Counted from the stretch's first letter, positions 50,978-59,584 are shown. The stretch is 64,000 nucleotides of DNA from Nonomuraea africana (GCF_014873535.1 NZ_JADBEF010000001.1:2542001-2606000), one strand, 5' to 3'. Translations and numbers: made by a program. The notes: generated from the letters alone by a model not told the origin.

Positions 50978-51972
50978 AGCTTCTCGTTCTCGGTGGTACG
51001 CACCACGTCGGCCGTGCCGTCGTCGAAGCCGCACTGCAACGCGGCGACGAGGTGAGCACCCTCAACCGAGGCATCAGCCGCCCACCGGCCCCCGATGTCC
51101 GGGCGCTCATCGCCGACCGCACCGACACGGCATCGGTGAAGACCGCACTCGGCGACGGCGAATGGGACGCCGTTATCGATACCTGGATCTGGGCGCCGCG
51201 CGTCGTGCGCGACAGCGCCCGCCTGCTCGCCGACCGTGCCGGGCATTACGGCTATGTCTCCACGCGTGGCGTGCACCGCTGGCCATGGCCACCGGCCGCT
51301 GACGAGAGTGCCCCGCTCGTGGAAGCCGACCCCGGCAGCGAGGACGGCTCCGACTACGGGGCGGCCAAGCGCGGCGGCGAGCTCGCCGTACTGGAATCCT
51401 TCGGCGAACGCGCCCTGCTGGCCAGGGCCGGGATGATCCTCGGCCCGTACGAGGACGTGGGCCGCATCCCCTGGTGGCTGCGCCGGCTGGAGAAGGGCGG
51501 ACGTGTGCTCGCCCCAGGCCCGGCCGAGGCGCGGTTGCAATACATCGACGTGCGCGACCTGGCCGACTGGCTGCTGCGCTCGGCCGATCGCGGCCTCGGC
51601 GGCGCCTACACCGCCACGGGACGACCCCGCGCCATCACCACCGAGGACCTGCTGACCACCGCACTGGAGGTGACCGGCTTCGCCACCGAACTCGTCTGGG
51701 CACCCGCCGACCTGATGCGCCGCGAAGGCCTCACGCTCGGCCTGGAGCTCGGCCTGTACCTCCCGGACGGCACGGTGCCGAGCGGGATGCACGACGCCAA
51801 CACCGGCGCCGTCTTCAGCGCAGGGCTCACCATCCGCCCGCTGCGCAACACCCTCGCCGACACCTGGGCCTGGCTCCAGACCGAAGGCGACCCCGCCCCA
51901 CACCCAGACGCCCCCTCCACCGACACCTGGATCGACGCCGCCACCGAACAGCGCGTCCTTGCTCAACTCTGA
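50974..51972 (+). CDS. NAD-dependent epimerase/dehydratase family protein
   Basis: 332 residues. The extended-SDR Rossmann start LLVLGGTHHVGRAVVEAALQ binds NAD(P). The usual YxxxK catalytic pair is represented by YGAAK near residue 128, and an HRWPWPP insertion is unusual. The C-terminal part (YIDVRDLADWLLRSADRGLG, AGLTIRPLRNTLADTWAW) matches actinobacterial NmrA/epimerase-like oxidoreductases. Substrate unknown. Its ATG overlaps the stop of the CocE relic (ATGA), so the two were once a coupled pair; the downstream FAD-monooxygenase relic may have belonged to the same operon. Confidence 0.88.
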   Translation: MKLLVLGGTHHVGRAVVEAALQRGDEVSTLNRGISRPPAPDVRALIADRTDTASVKTALGDGEWDAVIDTWIWAPRVVRDSARLLADRAGHYGYVSTRGVHRWPWPPAADESAPLVEADPGSEDGSDYGAAKRGGELAVLESFGERALLARAGMILGPYEDVGRIPWWLRRLEKGGRVLAPGPAEARLQYIDVRDLADWLLRSADRGLGGAYTATGRPRAITTEDLLTTALEVTGFATELVWAPADLMRREGLTLGLELGLYLPDGTVPSGMHDANTGAVFSAGLTIRPLRNTLADTWAWLQTEGDPAPHPDAPSTDTWIDAATEQRVLAQL

Positions 51973-51993
51973 CCAGCAAGGACCACCATCTTC

Positions 51994-52211
51994 ATGCGTG
52001 CCATCATGGGAGCGGGCATCGTCGGCCTCGCCGCCGCCATGCGCCTGTCCCAGATCGGCTGGGTTCGCCGCGAAGACCGAGTGCGCGGGTGATAGGCCGC
52101 CGCTCGGTCAACTCCCTCCTGGACCCCGCCCGCCGCGCTCCGGCCGCCCGAGCGGGCCGCCGGCACGGCCTGGAGGTCGCGTCCCAGGTCGCCGCCGTGT
52201 GGAACGACTGA
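51994..52211 (+). pseudogene. FAD-dependent monooxygenase reduced to its two ends
   Basis: From ATG 51994, MRAIMGAGIVGLAAAMRLSQ is the FAD-binding GxGxxG start. After 12 more residues a stop appears, and the neighbouring frame resumes as SLLDPARRAPAARAGRRHGL and EVASQVAAVWND with a stop at 52211, the usual C-terminus of this family. Roughly 300 internal residues are gone, so a large internal deletion explains it. Confidence 0.7.
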
Positions 52212-52226
52212 CCGTACGTGGCTGGG

Positions 52227-52829
52227 TCAGCGGGTGGCGCTGAGCTGGTCGAGCAGCAGCGTCAGGCGGGCCTCGCGGCCTGAGGCGGGGAGTCGGCCGC
52301 CGCGGGACAGGACGATCAGCCCGTGCAGGGCGCTCCAGGCGACCTCCGTCAGGATCGCCGGGTCGCGGCCGTCGGCGAACTGCGCGACCCCGGACAAAAG
52401 CGCCTGGAAGCCGTCCCGGAGCGGCTCCGGGGTGTCGTCCTGGCCGAACGGCAGGTCCACGGCCATCGTGAACATGGCGTCGTACAGCGCGGGGTTCTCC
52501 TCGGCGAACGCTATGTAGGCCCTGGCCAGCCCCTCCAGCGCGGCCCGCGGCTTGCCCGCCCGGGTCGCGGCGCGCAGGCGCACGGCCAGTTCCGTGAAGC
52601 CCTCCAGCGCCACCGCCGCGACGATGGCGTCCTTGCCGGCGAAGTGGCTGTACAGGACCGGCTGGCTGTACTCGATCTCGTCGGCCAGGCGGCGGGTGGT
52701 CACGGCGTCCCAGCCCTCGGACTCGGCCAGCTTGCGGGCGGTCTTGACGATCAGGTCGTGGCGCTGGGCGCGTTCGCGTTCTCTGCGCTGCTGTGTGGAC
52801 ACCCTCCAGATGCTAGCACCGCTAGACAT
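52227..52829 (-). CDS. TetR-family transcriptional regulator
   Basis: 200 residues from ATG 52829; a GTG at 52802 (VSTQQRRERERAQ) is an equally good start. The HTH is residues about 25-70: IVKTARKLAESEGWDAVTTR and RLADEIEYSQPVLYSHFAGK. The C-terminal domain (FTELAVRLRAATRAGKPRAA, ...) fits the TetR_C group found with DUF4267 and SDR genes. It probably represses itself and the divergent DUF4267 gene through the palindromes between them. Confidence 0.9.
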   Translation of the reverse strand: MSSGASIWRVSTQQRRERERAQRHDLIVKTARKLAESEGWDAVTTRRLADEIEYSQPVLYSHFAGKDAIVAAVALEGFTELAVRLRAATRAGKPRAALEGLARAYIAFAEENPALYDAMFTMAVDLPFGQDDTPEPLRDGFQALLSGVAQFADGRDPAILTEVAWSALHGLIVLSRGGRLPASGREARLTLLLDQLSATR

Positions 52830-52837
52830 ATGAGCGC

Positions 52838-52850
52838 CGCTAGTCTAGCG
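52838..52850. promoter_or_regulatory. TetR operator palindrome
   Basis: CGCTAG-T-CTAGCG is a perfect 6-1-6 palindrome in the 57-bp gap between the divergent TetR and DUF4267 genes. Related GCTAG half-sites occur at 52812, 52821 and 52864, suggesting two overlapping operators. Confidence 0.6.
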
Positions 52851-52886
52851 TCGCTAACACTTCTAGCAACGATCGAAGGAGACGGC

Positions 52887-53246
52887 ATGGTCACCATCGC
52901 CATCTGGCTCGCCGGACTGATCGCCATCGGGATCATCCTCATCGGCATCCGCTTCCTGCTGCAGCCGGTCGCGTCGGCGGCGGGCTACGGGGTTCCCGTG
53001 TCCATGAACGCGTACCTGACCGTCAAGGGCGTACGGGACATCACGGCCGGGCTCGTCGTGCTCCCGGCCCTCGTGACGGGAAACCAGCACATGCTCGGTT
53101 GGCTGATTCTCGCCAGTGTGTTCGCCCCGCTGGGCGACATGGTCGTCGTGCTCAGGAACGGGGGTCCGCGGGCGGTGGCGTTCGGCGTCCACGGCCTCAC
53201 CGCCGCGGTGATGGTGGTGGTCGCGGCCATTCTCATCCTGGTGTGA
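52887..53246 (+). CDS. DUF4267 small membrane protein
   Basis: 119 residues from ATG 52887 with a GAAGGAGA ribosome site. Four hydrophobic segments are visible (MVTIAIWLAGLIAIGIILIG, ..., AVMVVVAAILILV) with a conserved YLTVKGVRDITAGLVVLPAL loop typical of DUF4267. These proteins are frequently divergent from TetR regulators; their activity is unknown. Confidence 0.85.
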   Translation: MVTIAIWLAGLIAIGIILIGIRFLLQPVASAAGYGVPVSMNAYLTVKGVRDITAGLVVLPALVTGNQHMLGWLILASVFAPLGDMVVVLRNGGPRAVAFGVHGLTAAVMVVVAAILILV

Positions 53247-53535
53247 GGCGTGTTTTTCTAGAGGGACGTTCTTAGTGGTCGCGCCTGGCGCGGCGACGTG
53301 CGAACCGGCCCACGGTGCGCAGGCGTGCCGCCTCCTCTGATGGGCGCGTGGGCGGCGGGCGAGGTCTGAAGGCGCCGAGGGTCTGCTTTCTATCTGGTCT
53401 TCTGCACGTGGGTCGTGTCGGAGTCGAGGAGGGCACTGGACGGCCGAGGACGAAGCCCGAGTACAGCGCAACGCCGCCGAAGCGGTCTTCGAATCTACTT
53501 TGTAAAGGGCGTGGGTTCGGTGCACGCGCCGCGCG
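53247..53535. other. 289-bp gap without a gene
   Basis: No gene is visible. It contains the word ATCTACTTTGTAAAGG at 53492-53507, identical to 39521-39536, and otherwise only GC-rich filler with many stops in all frames. Confidence 0.5.
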
Positions 53536-54306
53536 TCAGTGCACCGAGAAACCGCCGTCGACGAAGAGCATCTGGCCGGTGACGAAGGCGGAGGCGTCGC
53601 CGGCCAGGAAGACCGCCGCGCCGCGGAAGTCGGCCGGCACCCCGTTGCGCCGGACCATGTGGCGGGCGGCAAGCTCCTCCACGCGTCCGGGGATGGACTG
53701 CGCGGGCTCGGTCAGCGGGGTGAGCACGAAGCCCGGAATGATCGTGTTGACCAGCACGCCGTGGCGGGACCAGGCCTCGGCCTGTGAGCGGGTGAGCCCG
53801 GCGATGGCGGCCTTGGCGGCGCCGTACACGCCGCTGTCGCCGAAGGCGCTGACGGTCTGCTGGGAGCCGATGTTGATGACCCTGCCCCAGCCCCTGGCCG
53901 CCATGAGGGGGCAGTAGTGCTGGCCGAGCAGGTAGGGGGCGGTCAGGTTGACGGCGATCGTCTGCTCGTAGTCGTCGTCGGTGAGCTCGGCCATGGGCTT
54001 GCGGATGTTGTTGGCCGCGTCGTTGACGAGGATGTCGATGTCGCCCGCCTCGGCGATGACCCGCTCGACGCCGGCGCGCTCGCCGAGGTCGGCGCTGATC
54101 CACGAGGCCCGTACGCCGTGGGAGTGCAGGCGGTCGGCGGCTCGCCTGAGTTCCTTCTCCCTGCGGGCGGCGATGACCACGTCGGCTCCGGCCCGGCCGA
54201 GGGCCTCGGCGATGGCGTAGCCGATGCCGGAGCTGCCGCCGGTGACCAGGGCTTTGCGGCCGCTGAGGGAGAAGAGTTCGCGGAGGTAGTCAGACACGTG
54301 CGGCAA
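53536..54306 (-). CDS. Short-chain dehydrogenase/reductase (glucose/gluconate-dehydrogenase-like)
   Basis: 256 residues. TGGSSGIG near residue 22 and NDAANN near 92 mark the cofactor site; the catalytic YGAAK is near 158 with the serine in NIGSQQTVS. The end LAGDASAFVTGQMLFVDGGF is the standard classical-SDR finish. The SLSGRKALVTGGSSGIG start and SDYLRELFSL leader match gluconate 5-dehydrogenase-like enzymes. NAD(P)-dependent oxidation of a polyol or similar alcohol is likely; the exact substrate is unknown. Confidence 0.92.
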   Translation of the reverse strand: MPHVSDYLRELFSLSGRKALVTGGSSGIGYAIAEALGRAGADVVIAARREKELRRAADRLHSHGVRASWISADLGERAGVERVIAEAGDIDILVNDAANNIRKPMAELTDDDYEQTIAVNLTAPYLLGQHYCPLMAARGWGRVINIGSQQTVSAFGDSGVYGAAKAAIAGLTRSQAEAWSRHGVLVNTIIPGFVLTPLTEPAQSIPGRVEELAARHMVRRNGVPADFRGAAVFLAGDASAFVTGQMLFVDGGFSVH

Positions 54307-54330
54307 GGTATCAGCCGCGTGGGCGGGTGG

Positions 54331-54549
54331 TCAGGGGTGGGGCGTGCCGTCGTGGCCGGAGAAGAAGGCGGTCAGGACGGGGGCGAGCGCTTCGGGCTTG
54401 ACCAGGTGGGTCTGGCCGGGGAGTGCGAGGGGGCCGCTGGGTCCTTGGGCGCGCCAGCACATGGCGCCGTCGACGAGGACGAGCGCGGGGCCCTGGCCCC
54501 TGCGGTCGTAGGCGATGGTGGTGCCGTCGGCGGAGGTGACCTTGTTCAT
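54331..54549 (-). pseudogene. Alpha/beta-hydrolase with internal in-frame deletion
   Basis: The 72-residue frame joins the family's N-terminus (VTSADGTTIAYDRRGQGPAL, VLVDGAMCWRAQGPSGPLA) directly to its C-terminus (LPGQTHLVKPEALAPVLTAF). The nucleophile elbow and acid residue are gone; only the late histidine region (QTHLVKP) remains. Start, stop and frame are intact, so a small inactive protein could still be made. It lies upstream of SDR 53536 on the same strand, 24 bp apart. Confidence 0.75.
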
Positions 54550-54607
54550 GGGGAACTCCTGGTCCCGCGCGCGGGCGTGCCTGCCCGCGCGCGGGGTTCG
54601 AGGCGGG

Positions 54608-55318
54608 TCAGGAGGAGAGGCCGGCGAGCCAGGTGGTCCAGGCGCGGTCGGCCTCGTCGGGGTCGGCGCCCGGGGTGAACAGGTGGTGCTGGGCGACGGT
54701 GCCGCCGCCGAACCCGTCGACGAAGCGGTACATCGCGTCGCCGGTGCGGATGCCGATGGTCTGGGAGTTGGTGAAGTAGACGACGCCTTCGGTGGGCTCC
54801 TGTCCCGGCGGGGTGAGGGTGAGGGTGTCGCCGGTCTGCGGCTGTCCGAGCGTGGCGCGCAGGCTCGCGAAGTCGCCCGGTCCGAAGGCGGTGACGGGCA
54901 CCGCCGTACGGCCGGCGAAGTGCGTGAGGTATTCGGCGAGGGTGGCGTAGAACAGGGCCAGTCCGGCGTTCATGGCCTCGAACTCGGTCTCCCAGTCGTC
55001 GCCCGGCAGGAAGCCGCTGGTGACGACGCGGACGACGGTGCTGCTCGAGGCGCGGCCCTCGATGAGGAACTCGTAGGCGACGAAGCGGCCGTCGGCGGCG
55101 GTCTCGCTGGTGGCGGCGAGGTGTTTGCCCGGCTCCCAGGCGGTGACGGTGTTCTCGGGGGTGTAGTCGGCGAAGACGGTGCGGATGAATCCGTCCTCGA
55201 CCTGGTTGCGGCCCATGAACCAGGAGTCGATGCCGGGTCCGGTGGCGATGGCGTCCCAGACCTGTTCGGGGGTCGCCTCGACGGAGAGCTCGTGGTGGAG
55301 CTCGAACTCGTGCGGCAT
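54608..55318 (-). CDS. SRPBCC-domain protein (two-part ligand-binding)
   Basis: 236 residues. The N-terminal 145 residues are an AHSA1/START-like domain (FELHHELSVEATPEQVWDAI, TAWEPGKHLAATSET, FLIEGRASSSTVVRVVTSGF). The last 90 residues (GDTLTLTPPGQEPTEGVVYF, TNSQTIGIRTGDAMYRFVDG) form an extra domain seen in some actinobacterial members. It lies immediately after, and probably in one transcript with, an ArsR-type regulator (1-bp gap). Confidence 0.85.
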   Translation of the reverse strand: MPHEFELHHELSVEATPEQVWDAIATGPGIDSWFMGRNQVEDGFIRTVFADYTPENTVTAWEPGKHLAATSETAADGRFVAYEFLIEGRASSSTVVRVVTSGFLPGDDWETEFEAMNAGLALFYATLAEYLTHFAGRTAVPVTAFGPGDFASLRATLGQPQTGDTLTLTPPGQEPTEGVVYFTNSQTIGIRTGDAMYRFVDGFGGGTVAQHHLFTPGADPDEADRAWTTWLAGLSS

Positions 55319-55319
55319 G

Positions 55320-55916
55320 TCATGTCTCCTGGGTGTCGTGGTTGACGCTGGGGTGGACGGCGAGGATGACGCGGTGGGTGCGGCCGCCTTCGGCGTGCTC
55401 GTCGTGGTACTTGCTGACGAGGGTGGTGACGGCGGTGGCCAGTTCCTCGGCGAAGGCGGCGCGGTCGGCGGCGGTGGCGAAGCGGACCTGGCCGTCGAGG
55501 GCGAAGGTGGCGACGCGTTTGCGGGCTTTGGCCGCGCCGGTGATGAGGGTGCCGACGTCGCTGACGAGTCTGGCGGCGATGGCCAGGAGCCAGCGGGCCG
55601 ACAGGCGGTCGGGTGCGCGGCCGGGGTCGGGTTCGACGCCTGCCATGGCGCGGGGCGAGATGACGTAGGAGGAGGCGGTGGCGCGCATGACGCGCTCGGT
55701 GACGTTGCCTTTCCTGCGTTCCTCGACGAGTTCGACCAGGCCGTGCCGTTCGAGGGTCTTGAGGTGGTAGTTGATTTTCTGCCGGGGGAGGCCGACCTTG
55801 GCGGCCAGCATGGTGGCCGAGCCGGGCTGGGAGAGCTCGGCCAGGAGCCGCGCTCTGATCGGGTCCAGCGACGCCTCGGCGGCTGCCGGGTCCTCGATCA
55901 CCGTCACGTCGAACAT
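55320..55916 (-). CDS. ArsR-type winged-helix regulator
   Basis: 198 residues. The winged helix (about 18-85) reads LDPIRARLLAELSQPGSATM, LAAKVGLPRQKINYHLKTLE, RHGLVELVEERRKGNVTERV, the HTH_20/ArsR pattern with the longer YxIS end. The C-terminal half is helical (SARWLLAIAARLVSDVGTLI) and ends with a short beta segment. No metal site. It is coupled to the SRPBCC gene and divergent from a DUF1801 gene, with a perfect palindrome between. Confidence 0.87.
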   Translation of the reverse strand: MFDVTVIEDPAAAEASLDPIRARLLAELSQPGSATMLAAKVGLPRQKINYHLKTLERHGLVELVEERRKGNVTERVMRATASSYVISPRAMAGVEPDPGRAPDRLSARWLLAIAARLVSDVGTLITGAAKARKRVATFALDGQVRFATAADRAAFAEELATAVTTLVSKYHDEHAEGGRTHRVILAVHPSVNHDTQET

Positions 55917-55933
55917 GGCTTCACTCTCTCACC

Positions 55934-55949
55934 GACAATTTTTATTGTC
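55934..55949. promoter_or_regulatory. Palindromic operator GACAAT-TTTT-ATTGTC
   Basis: A perfect 6-4-6 palindrome, AT-rich in a GC-rich setting, lies 18 bp upstream of the ArsR start and 26 bp before the DUF1801 start. It is the expected binding site of the ArsR-type protein. Confidence 0.65.
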
Positions 55950-55974
55950 AAGGCGAGGGTGCGACGATGAAGGC

Positions 55975-56361
55975 ATGGTCGAGACCGAGGCAGCCGGTCA
56001 TGGACCGGACGTGGAGGAGTGGCTGGACAGCCTGGACGGGCGGGCCCGTGGTCAGGTGGAGGAGCTCTCCGCGATGGTCGGGCGGGCCGACCACCGGCTG
56101 GAGCAGTCGATCAAGTGGGGGCGGCTGACGTTCACCGTCGAGGGGAACTGGCACCACTGGTTGTGCGGCATCGCGGTGACGAAGAAGGGCGTGAAGCTGG
56201 TCTTCCACAAGGGGGCGCTGCTGGCGGACCAGGGGCGGATCCTGGCCGGCTCGGGGCGCTACCTGCGGGAGATGCCGGCCGAGACCGCCGTACGGCAGGC
56301 CGGGGCGGTCGCCGAGCTCGTGCGCGAGGCGATCGCCCACCAGACCGACCTGCCGGAGTGA
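55975..56361 (+). CDS. DUF1801 protein
   Basis: 128 residues. The core VEELSAMVGRADHRLEQSIK followed by WGRLTFTVEGNWHHWLCGIA and VTKKGVKLVFHKGALLADQG is the DUF1801/YdhG-like fold, here with a C-terminal helix (AVRQAGAVAELVREAIAHQT). Function unknown; the family may bind iron or act as a small chaperone-like protein. Divergent from and likely controlled by the ArsR-type regulator. Confidence 0.87.
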   Translation: MVETEAAGHGPDVEEWLDSLDGRARGQVEELSAMVGRADHRLEQSIKWGRLTFTVEGNWHHWLCGIAVTKKGVKLVFHKGALLADQGRILAGSGRYLREMPAETAVRQAGAVAELVREAIAHQTDLPE

Positions 56362-56367
56362 CCGAGG

Positions 56368-57567
56368 CTACGGGCTGAGGGTGTCGGCCCGGGTCTGGAG
56401 GAAGGCGCGCTCGGCGGCGTTCGCGCTCAGGTCGATCGCCGTCGCGTAGGCCTGGGCCGCCTCGGCGTCGCGGCCCAGGCGGCGCAGCAGGTCGGCGCGG
56501 ATGGCGTGGAAGAGGTGGAAGCCGCCGAGATCGAGGTCGTCGACGAGGTCCAGCGCGACGGCCGGGCCGTCCGTCTCGGCCACGGCGACCGCCCTGTTGA
56601 GCGCCACGATCGGGGTGGGGCTGAACAGCAGCAGCTGGTCGTAGAGCGCGACGATCTGACGCCAGTCGGTGACGGGGCCGTCGCTGTGCACGGCGTTGAT
56701 CGCGGCCTGGATCTGGTACGGCCCGGCCTGGTCGCGGCGCAGGCACCGCCGTACGATCTCCTGGCCTTCGGCGATCAGGTCGTGATCCCACAGCGCCCTG
56801 TCCTGCTCGGCCAGCGGCACCAGCGCGCCGTCGGGAGTGGTGCGGGCGGCCCTGCGCGACTGAAGCAGGAGCATCAGCGCGAGCAGGCCCCACACCTCCG
56901 GCTCGTCGGGCATGAGCTCGGCCAGCAGGCGGCCCAGGCGGATGGCCTCGGCGCACAGGTCCTCGCGCACCAGCCGGTCGCCGGCGCTCGCGGTGTAACC
57001 CTCGTTGAAGACGAGGTAGAGGACCGACAGCACCGCGCGCAGCCGGTCGGGCAGGTCGGCCTCGCGCGGGATGCGGTAGGGGATGCGCGCGTCGCGGATC
57101 TTGCCTTTGGCGCGGACCAGGCGCTGGGCCATCGTCGGCTCGGGGACCAGGAAGGCTCTGGCGATCTCGGCGGTGCTCAGGCCGCCCAGCAGCCGCAGGG
57201 TCAGCGCGACCTGGGCGGCGGTGGACAGCGAGGGGTGGCAGCAGGTGAAGATCAGGCGCAGCCGGTCGTCGCGCACGGGTCCCTCCACCTGCGCCGGTTC
57301 GTCGGTGGCCGCGATGAGGGCGGCCTGGGCGTGGCGGTCGTCGCGCGAGGACTCGCGGCGCAGCCGGTCGATGGCCCTGTTGCGGGCAGTGGTGATGATC
57401 CAGCCCGCGGGGCTCGGCGGCGCTCCCGCGGCGGGCCAGCGCCGCATGGCCTCGGTGAAGGCGTCCTGGACGGCGTCCTCGGCCAGGTCGATGTCGCCGA
57501 AGGCGCGGACCAGGACGGCGACGGCGCGGCCGTACTCCTCGCGGAAGATGCCCTCGATGTCTGGCAT
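56368..57567 (-). CDS. ECF42-type RNA polymerase sigma factor
   Basis: 399 residues, far longer than a plain ECF sigma. Region 2 is [20 protein letters not shown] and [19 protein letters not shown]; region 4 includes [21 protein letters not shown] long C-terminal extension carries [20 protein letters not shown] and helical repeats (about 200-399), as in the ECF42 group. These sigma factors are known to be encoded beside DGPF-domain proteins, exactly as here. The extension is thought to be needed for activity. The gene is 1 bp after the DGPF gene. Confidence 0.92.
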   Translation of the reverse strand: MPDIEGIFREEYGRAVAVLVRAFGDIDLAEDAVQDAFTEAMRRWPAAGAPPSPAGWIITTARNRAIDRLRRESSRDDRHAQAALIAATDEPAQVEGPVRDDRLRLIFTCCHPSLSTAAQVALTLRLLGGLSTAEIARAFLVPEPTMAQRLVRAKGKIRDARIPYRIPREADLPDRLRAVLSVLYLVFNEGYTASAGDRLVREDLCAEAIRLGRLLAELMPDEPEVWGLLALMLLLQSRRAARTTPDGALVPLAEQDRALWDHDLIAEGQEIVRRCLRRDQAGPYQIQAAINAVHSDGPVTDWRQIVALYDQLLLFSPTPIVALNRAVAVAETDGPAVALDLVDDLDLGGFHLFHAIRADLLRRLGRDAEAAQAYATAIDLSANAAERAFLQTRADTLSP

Positions 57568-57568
57568 G

Positions 57569-57910
57569 TCAGTCGTGCAGTGGCCGCACTTCGATGGGCA
57601 GGGTGGTGGCCAGCGTGGCCTTGCGGGCCCAGTCGAGGGCGGCGTCGAGGTCGTCGGCCTGGATGACGACGAACCCGCCGATGTGCTCCTTGCCCTCGGC
57701 GAACGGGCCGTCGGTCATCAGCACCCCGCCGTCGTCGGGCCGCAGGACGGTCGCGGTGCCCACCGGGTGCAGGCGTCCGGTGAAGACCCACGCGCCCGCC
57801 GCCTTCGCCTCGCTCTCCCAGGCCTCGACGTCGCGCATGATCGGGCCGAGCACCTCGGGAGGGGGCGGGTCGCCGTCCGGCTGGTAGATGCTGAGCAGGT
57901 ACTTCTTCAT
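57569..57910 (-). CDS. DGPF/YCII-domain protein, ECF42 partner
   Basis: 113 residues from ATG 57910, which overlaps the reductase stop as ATGA. It has a YCII ferredoxin-like fold ([20 protein letters not shown], ...) with the name-giving motif [20 protein letters not shown]. Such proteins accompany ECF42 sigma factors; their role (ligand sensing or enzyme) is unsettled. Middle gene of a three-gene operon. Confidence 0.9.
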   Translation of the reverse strand: MKKYLLSIYQPDGDPPPPEVLGPIMRDVEAWESEAKAAGAWVFTGRLHPVGTATVLRPDDGGVLMTDGPFAEGKEHIGGFVVIQADDLDAALDWARKATLATTLPIEVRPLHD

Positions 57911-58482
57911 CGGGTCCGCCGGTAGGTGGCGACGATCACGCCGGTGGTCGTGGGTGTGCTGTCGACGAGCTCGAAGGCGGCGCGCGGGGCCTGGTCGGCG
58001 AACATCCTGCGGCCCGAGCCGAGGACGAGCGGGTGGACGATGAGCACGTACTCGTCGACGAGGTCGCGGACGGCCAGCCAGCGCACCAGCTCGCCGCTGC
58101 CGAGGACGGTGAGCGGCTGGGTGAGGCGCTCCTTGAGCGCGGGGACGTCGTCGCCGGTGACGGTGCTGGAGTTCCTCCACGGCAGGGGCTCGGCCAGCGT
58201 CGTGGTGGCGACGTACTTGTGGGCGTTGTCGAGCGCCTCGGTGTAGGGGTTGTCGGGCTGGTGCGGCCAGAAGGTGGCGAAGTCCTCGTAGGTGCGCCTG
58301 CCGAGCAGCAGGGGGCCGCCTTCGGCCATGCCCGCCCCCATGAGCTTGCCGAGCACGGGGTCGTTGTACGGTCGCGCCCAGCCGCCGTGCTCGAAGCCGC
58401 CCCTGGTGTCCTCGTCGGGTCGCCCGGGGGCCTGCATCACGCCGTCGAGGCTGATGTTGTTGATCACTGTCAGCTTGCTCAT
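57907..58482 (-). CDS. Dihydrofolate-reductase-like protein (RibD C-terminal family)
   Basis: 191 residues: MSKLTVINNISLDGVMQAPG at the start, PLLLGRRTYEDFATFWP near residue 57, then LGSGELVRWLAVRDLVDEYV and PLVLGSGRRMFAD. Typical of single-domain reductases of unknown substrate. First gene of the reductase-DGPF-sigma operon, so it may be a target of the sigma factor; its promoter lies in the AT-richer 58483-58588 gap. Same family as 9555 but only moderately similar. Confidence 0.88.
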   Translation of the reverse strand: MSKLTVINNISLDGVMQAPGRPDEDTRGGFEHGGWARPYNDPVLGKLMGAGMAEGGPLLLGRRTYEDFATFWPHQPDNPYTEALDNAHKYVATTTLAEPLPWRNSSTVTGDDVPALKERLTQPLTVLGSGELVRWLAVRDLVDEYVLIVHPLVLGSGRRMFADQAPRAAFELVDSTPTTTGVIVATYRRTR

Positions 58483-58588
58483 GAGTGGTGTCCTCTCTCC
58501 TCACCCTCTACACGAACGCGCTCATGCCGTATCGACATCATGTTCCCGCCATCTTGATGTAGTGTCACTACAAAAACTTTGGAGAGTC

Positions 58589-59569
58589 ATGGGTGCGGTC
58601 CTCATCCTCGGCGGATACGGCGCCGTCGGCAGGCAGGCGGCGGCGGAGCTGGTGCGCGACCGGCCCGGCGGCACCGTGATCGTGGCAGGGCGCGATCCCT
58701 CCGCGGCGCGGCCCGTGCCGGGGACCACCGCGATGCGCGTGGACGCCTCCGACCCCGCCGACCTCGACAGGGCGCTGGAGGGCGTCGAGGCGGTGCTGAT
58801 GTGCGCCGAGCTCGACAACGCGGCCGTGGCCAGGGCGTGCCTGGAGCGGGGCGTCCACTACCTCGACGTCACCGCCTCCCACCGGTTGCTCGAGGCGATC
58901 GCAGAGCTCGACGAGCTGGCCGTACGGCGCGGCGCGACGGCCGTCCTCAGCGTCGGCCTGGTGCCCGGCGTCACCAACCTGCTGGTACGGCACTGCGTCG
59001 AACGCTCCCGCACCGGCCGGGCCCGCGTCGGCGTGCTCCTCGGCTCGGGCGAGCGGCACGGACCCGCCGCGATCCGCTGGACCCTTGACGGCCTCGGCCT
59101 GCTCGAGGAGTCGTGGACGATGCGCTTCCCCCGGCCGTACGGCGAGCGCACCGTCCACCGCTTCCCCTTCTCCGACCAGTACACGCTGTCGGCCACCCTC
59201 GGGATCGACGAGGTCGGCACCGGCCTGGCCCTCGACTCACGGCCGCTCACCGCGCTGCTGGCCGCCGCGCGCCGGCCCACCGTCGGCCGCCTGCTACGCC
59301 GCCCGAAGGTGCGTGAGGCACTTGTGGCGGCGCTCGGCCGGATCCACCTCGGTGGCGACGGGTTCGCGGTGACCGTACGGTCGGGTCAGGCCGGGGCATC
59401 CTTCAGCGGGCGGCTGCAGAGCCGCGCCACCGGGCTGACCGCCGCGCTGCTGCTGCTGCGGCTGCCCGGCCTGCCGCCAGGGGTGCGGCACATCGAGCAG
59501 CTGGTGGAGCCCGCCGAGTTCCTCACCGAGCTGGCCGCCCACGGCTTCGACCTGGACCTCGGCGCCTGA
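58589..59569 (+). CDS. Saccharopine-dehydrogenase-like NAD(P)-binding protein
   Basis: 326 residues. LILGGYGAVGRQAAAELVRD is the Rossmann start; VLMCAELDNAAVARACLERG followed by VHYLDVTASHRLL is the saccharopine dehydrogenase NADP-binding signature. The C-terminal 130 residues vary widely in the family and give no substrate. GGAG lies 5 bp before the ATG. An upstream patch (TATCGACATCATG, TAGTGTCACTACAAAA) may hold the promoter; TAGTG-TCACTA is nearly palindromic and could be an operator. Confidence 0.85.
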   Translation: MGAVLILGGYGAVGRQAAAELVRDRPGGTVIVAGRDPSAARPVPGTTAMRVDASDPADLDRALEGVEAVLMCAELDNAAVARACLERGVHYLDVTASHRLLEAIAELDELAVRRGATAVLSVGLVPGVTNLLVRHCVERSRTGRARVGVLLGSGERHGPAAIRWTLDGLGLLEESWTMRFPRPYGERTVHRFPFSDQYTLSATLGIDEVGTGLALDSRPLTALLAAARRPTVGRLLRRPKVREALVAALGRIHLGGDGFAVTVRSGQAGASFSGRLQSRATGLTAALLLLRLPGLPPGVRHIEQLVEPAEFLTELAAHGFDLDLGA

Positions 59570-59584
59570 GAAGTCGGTTCCCGC

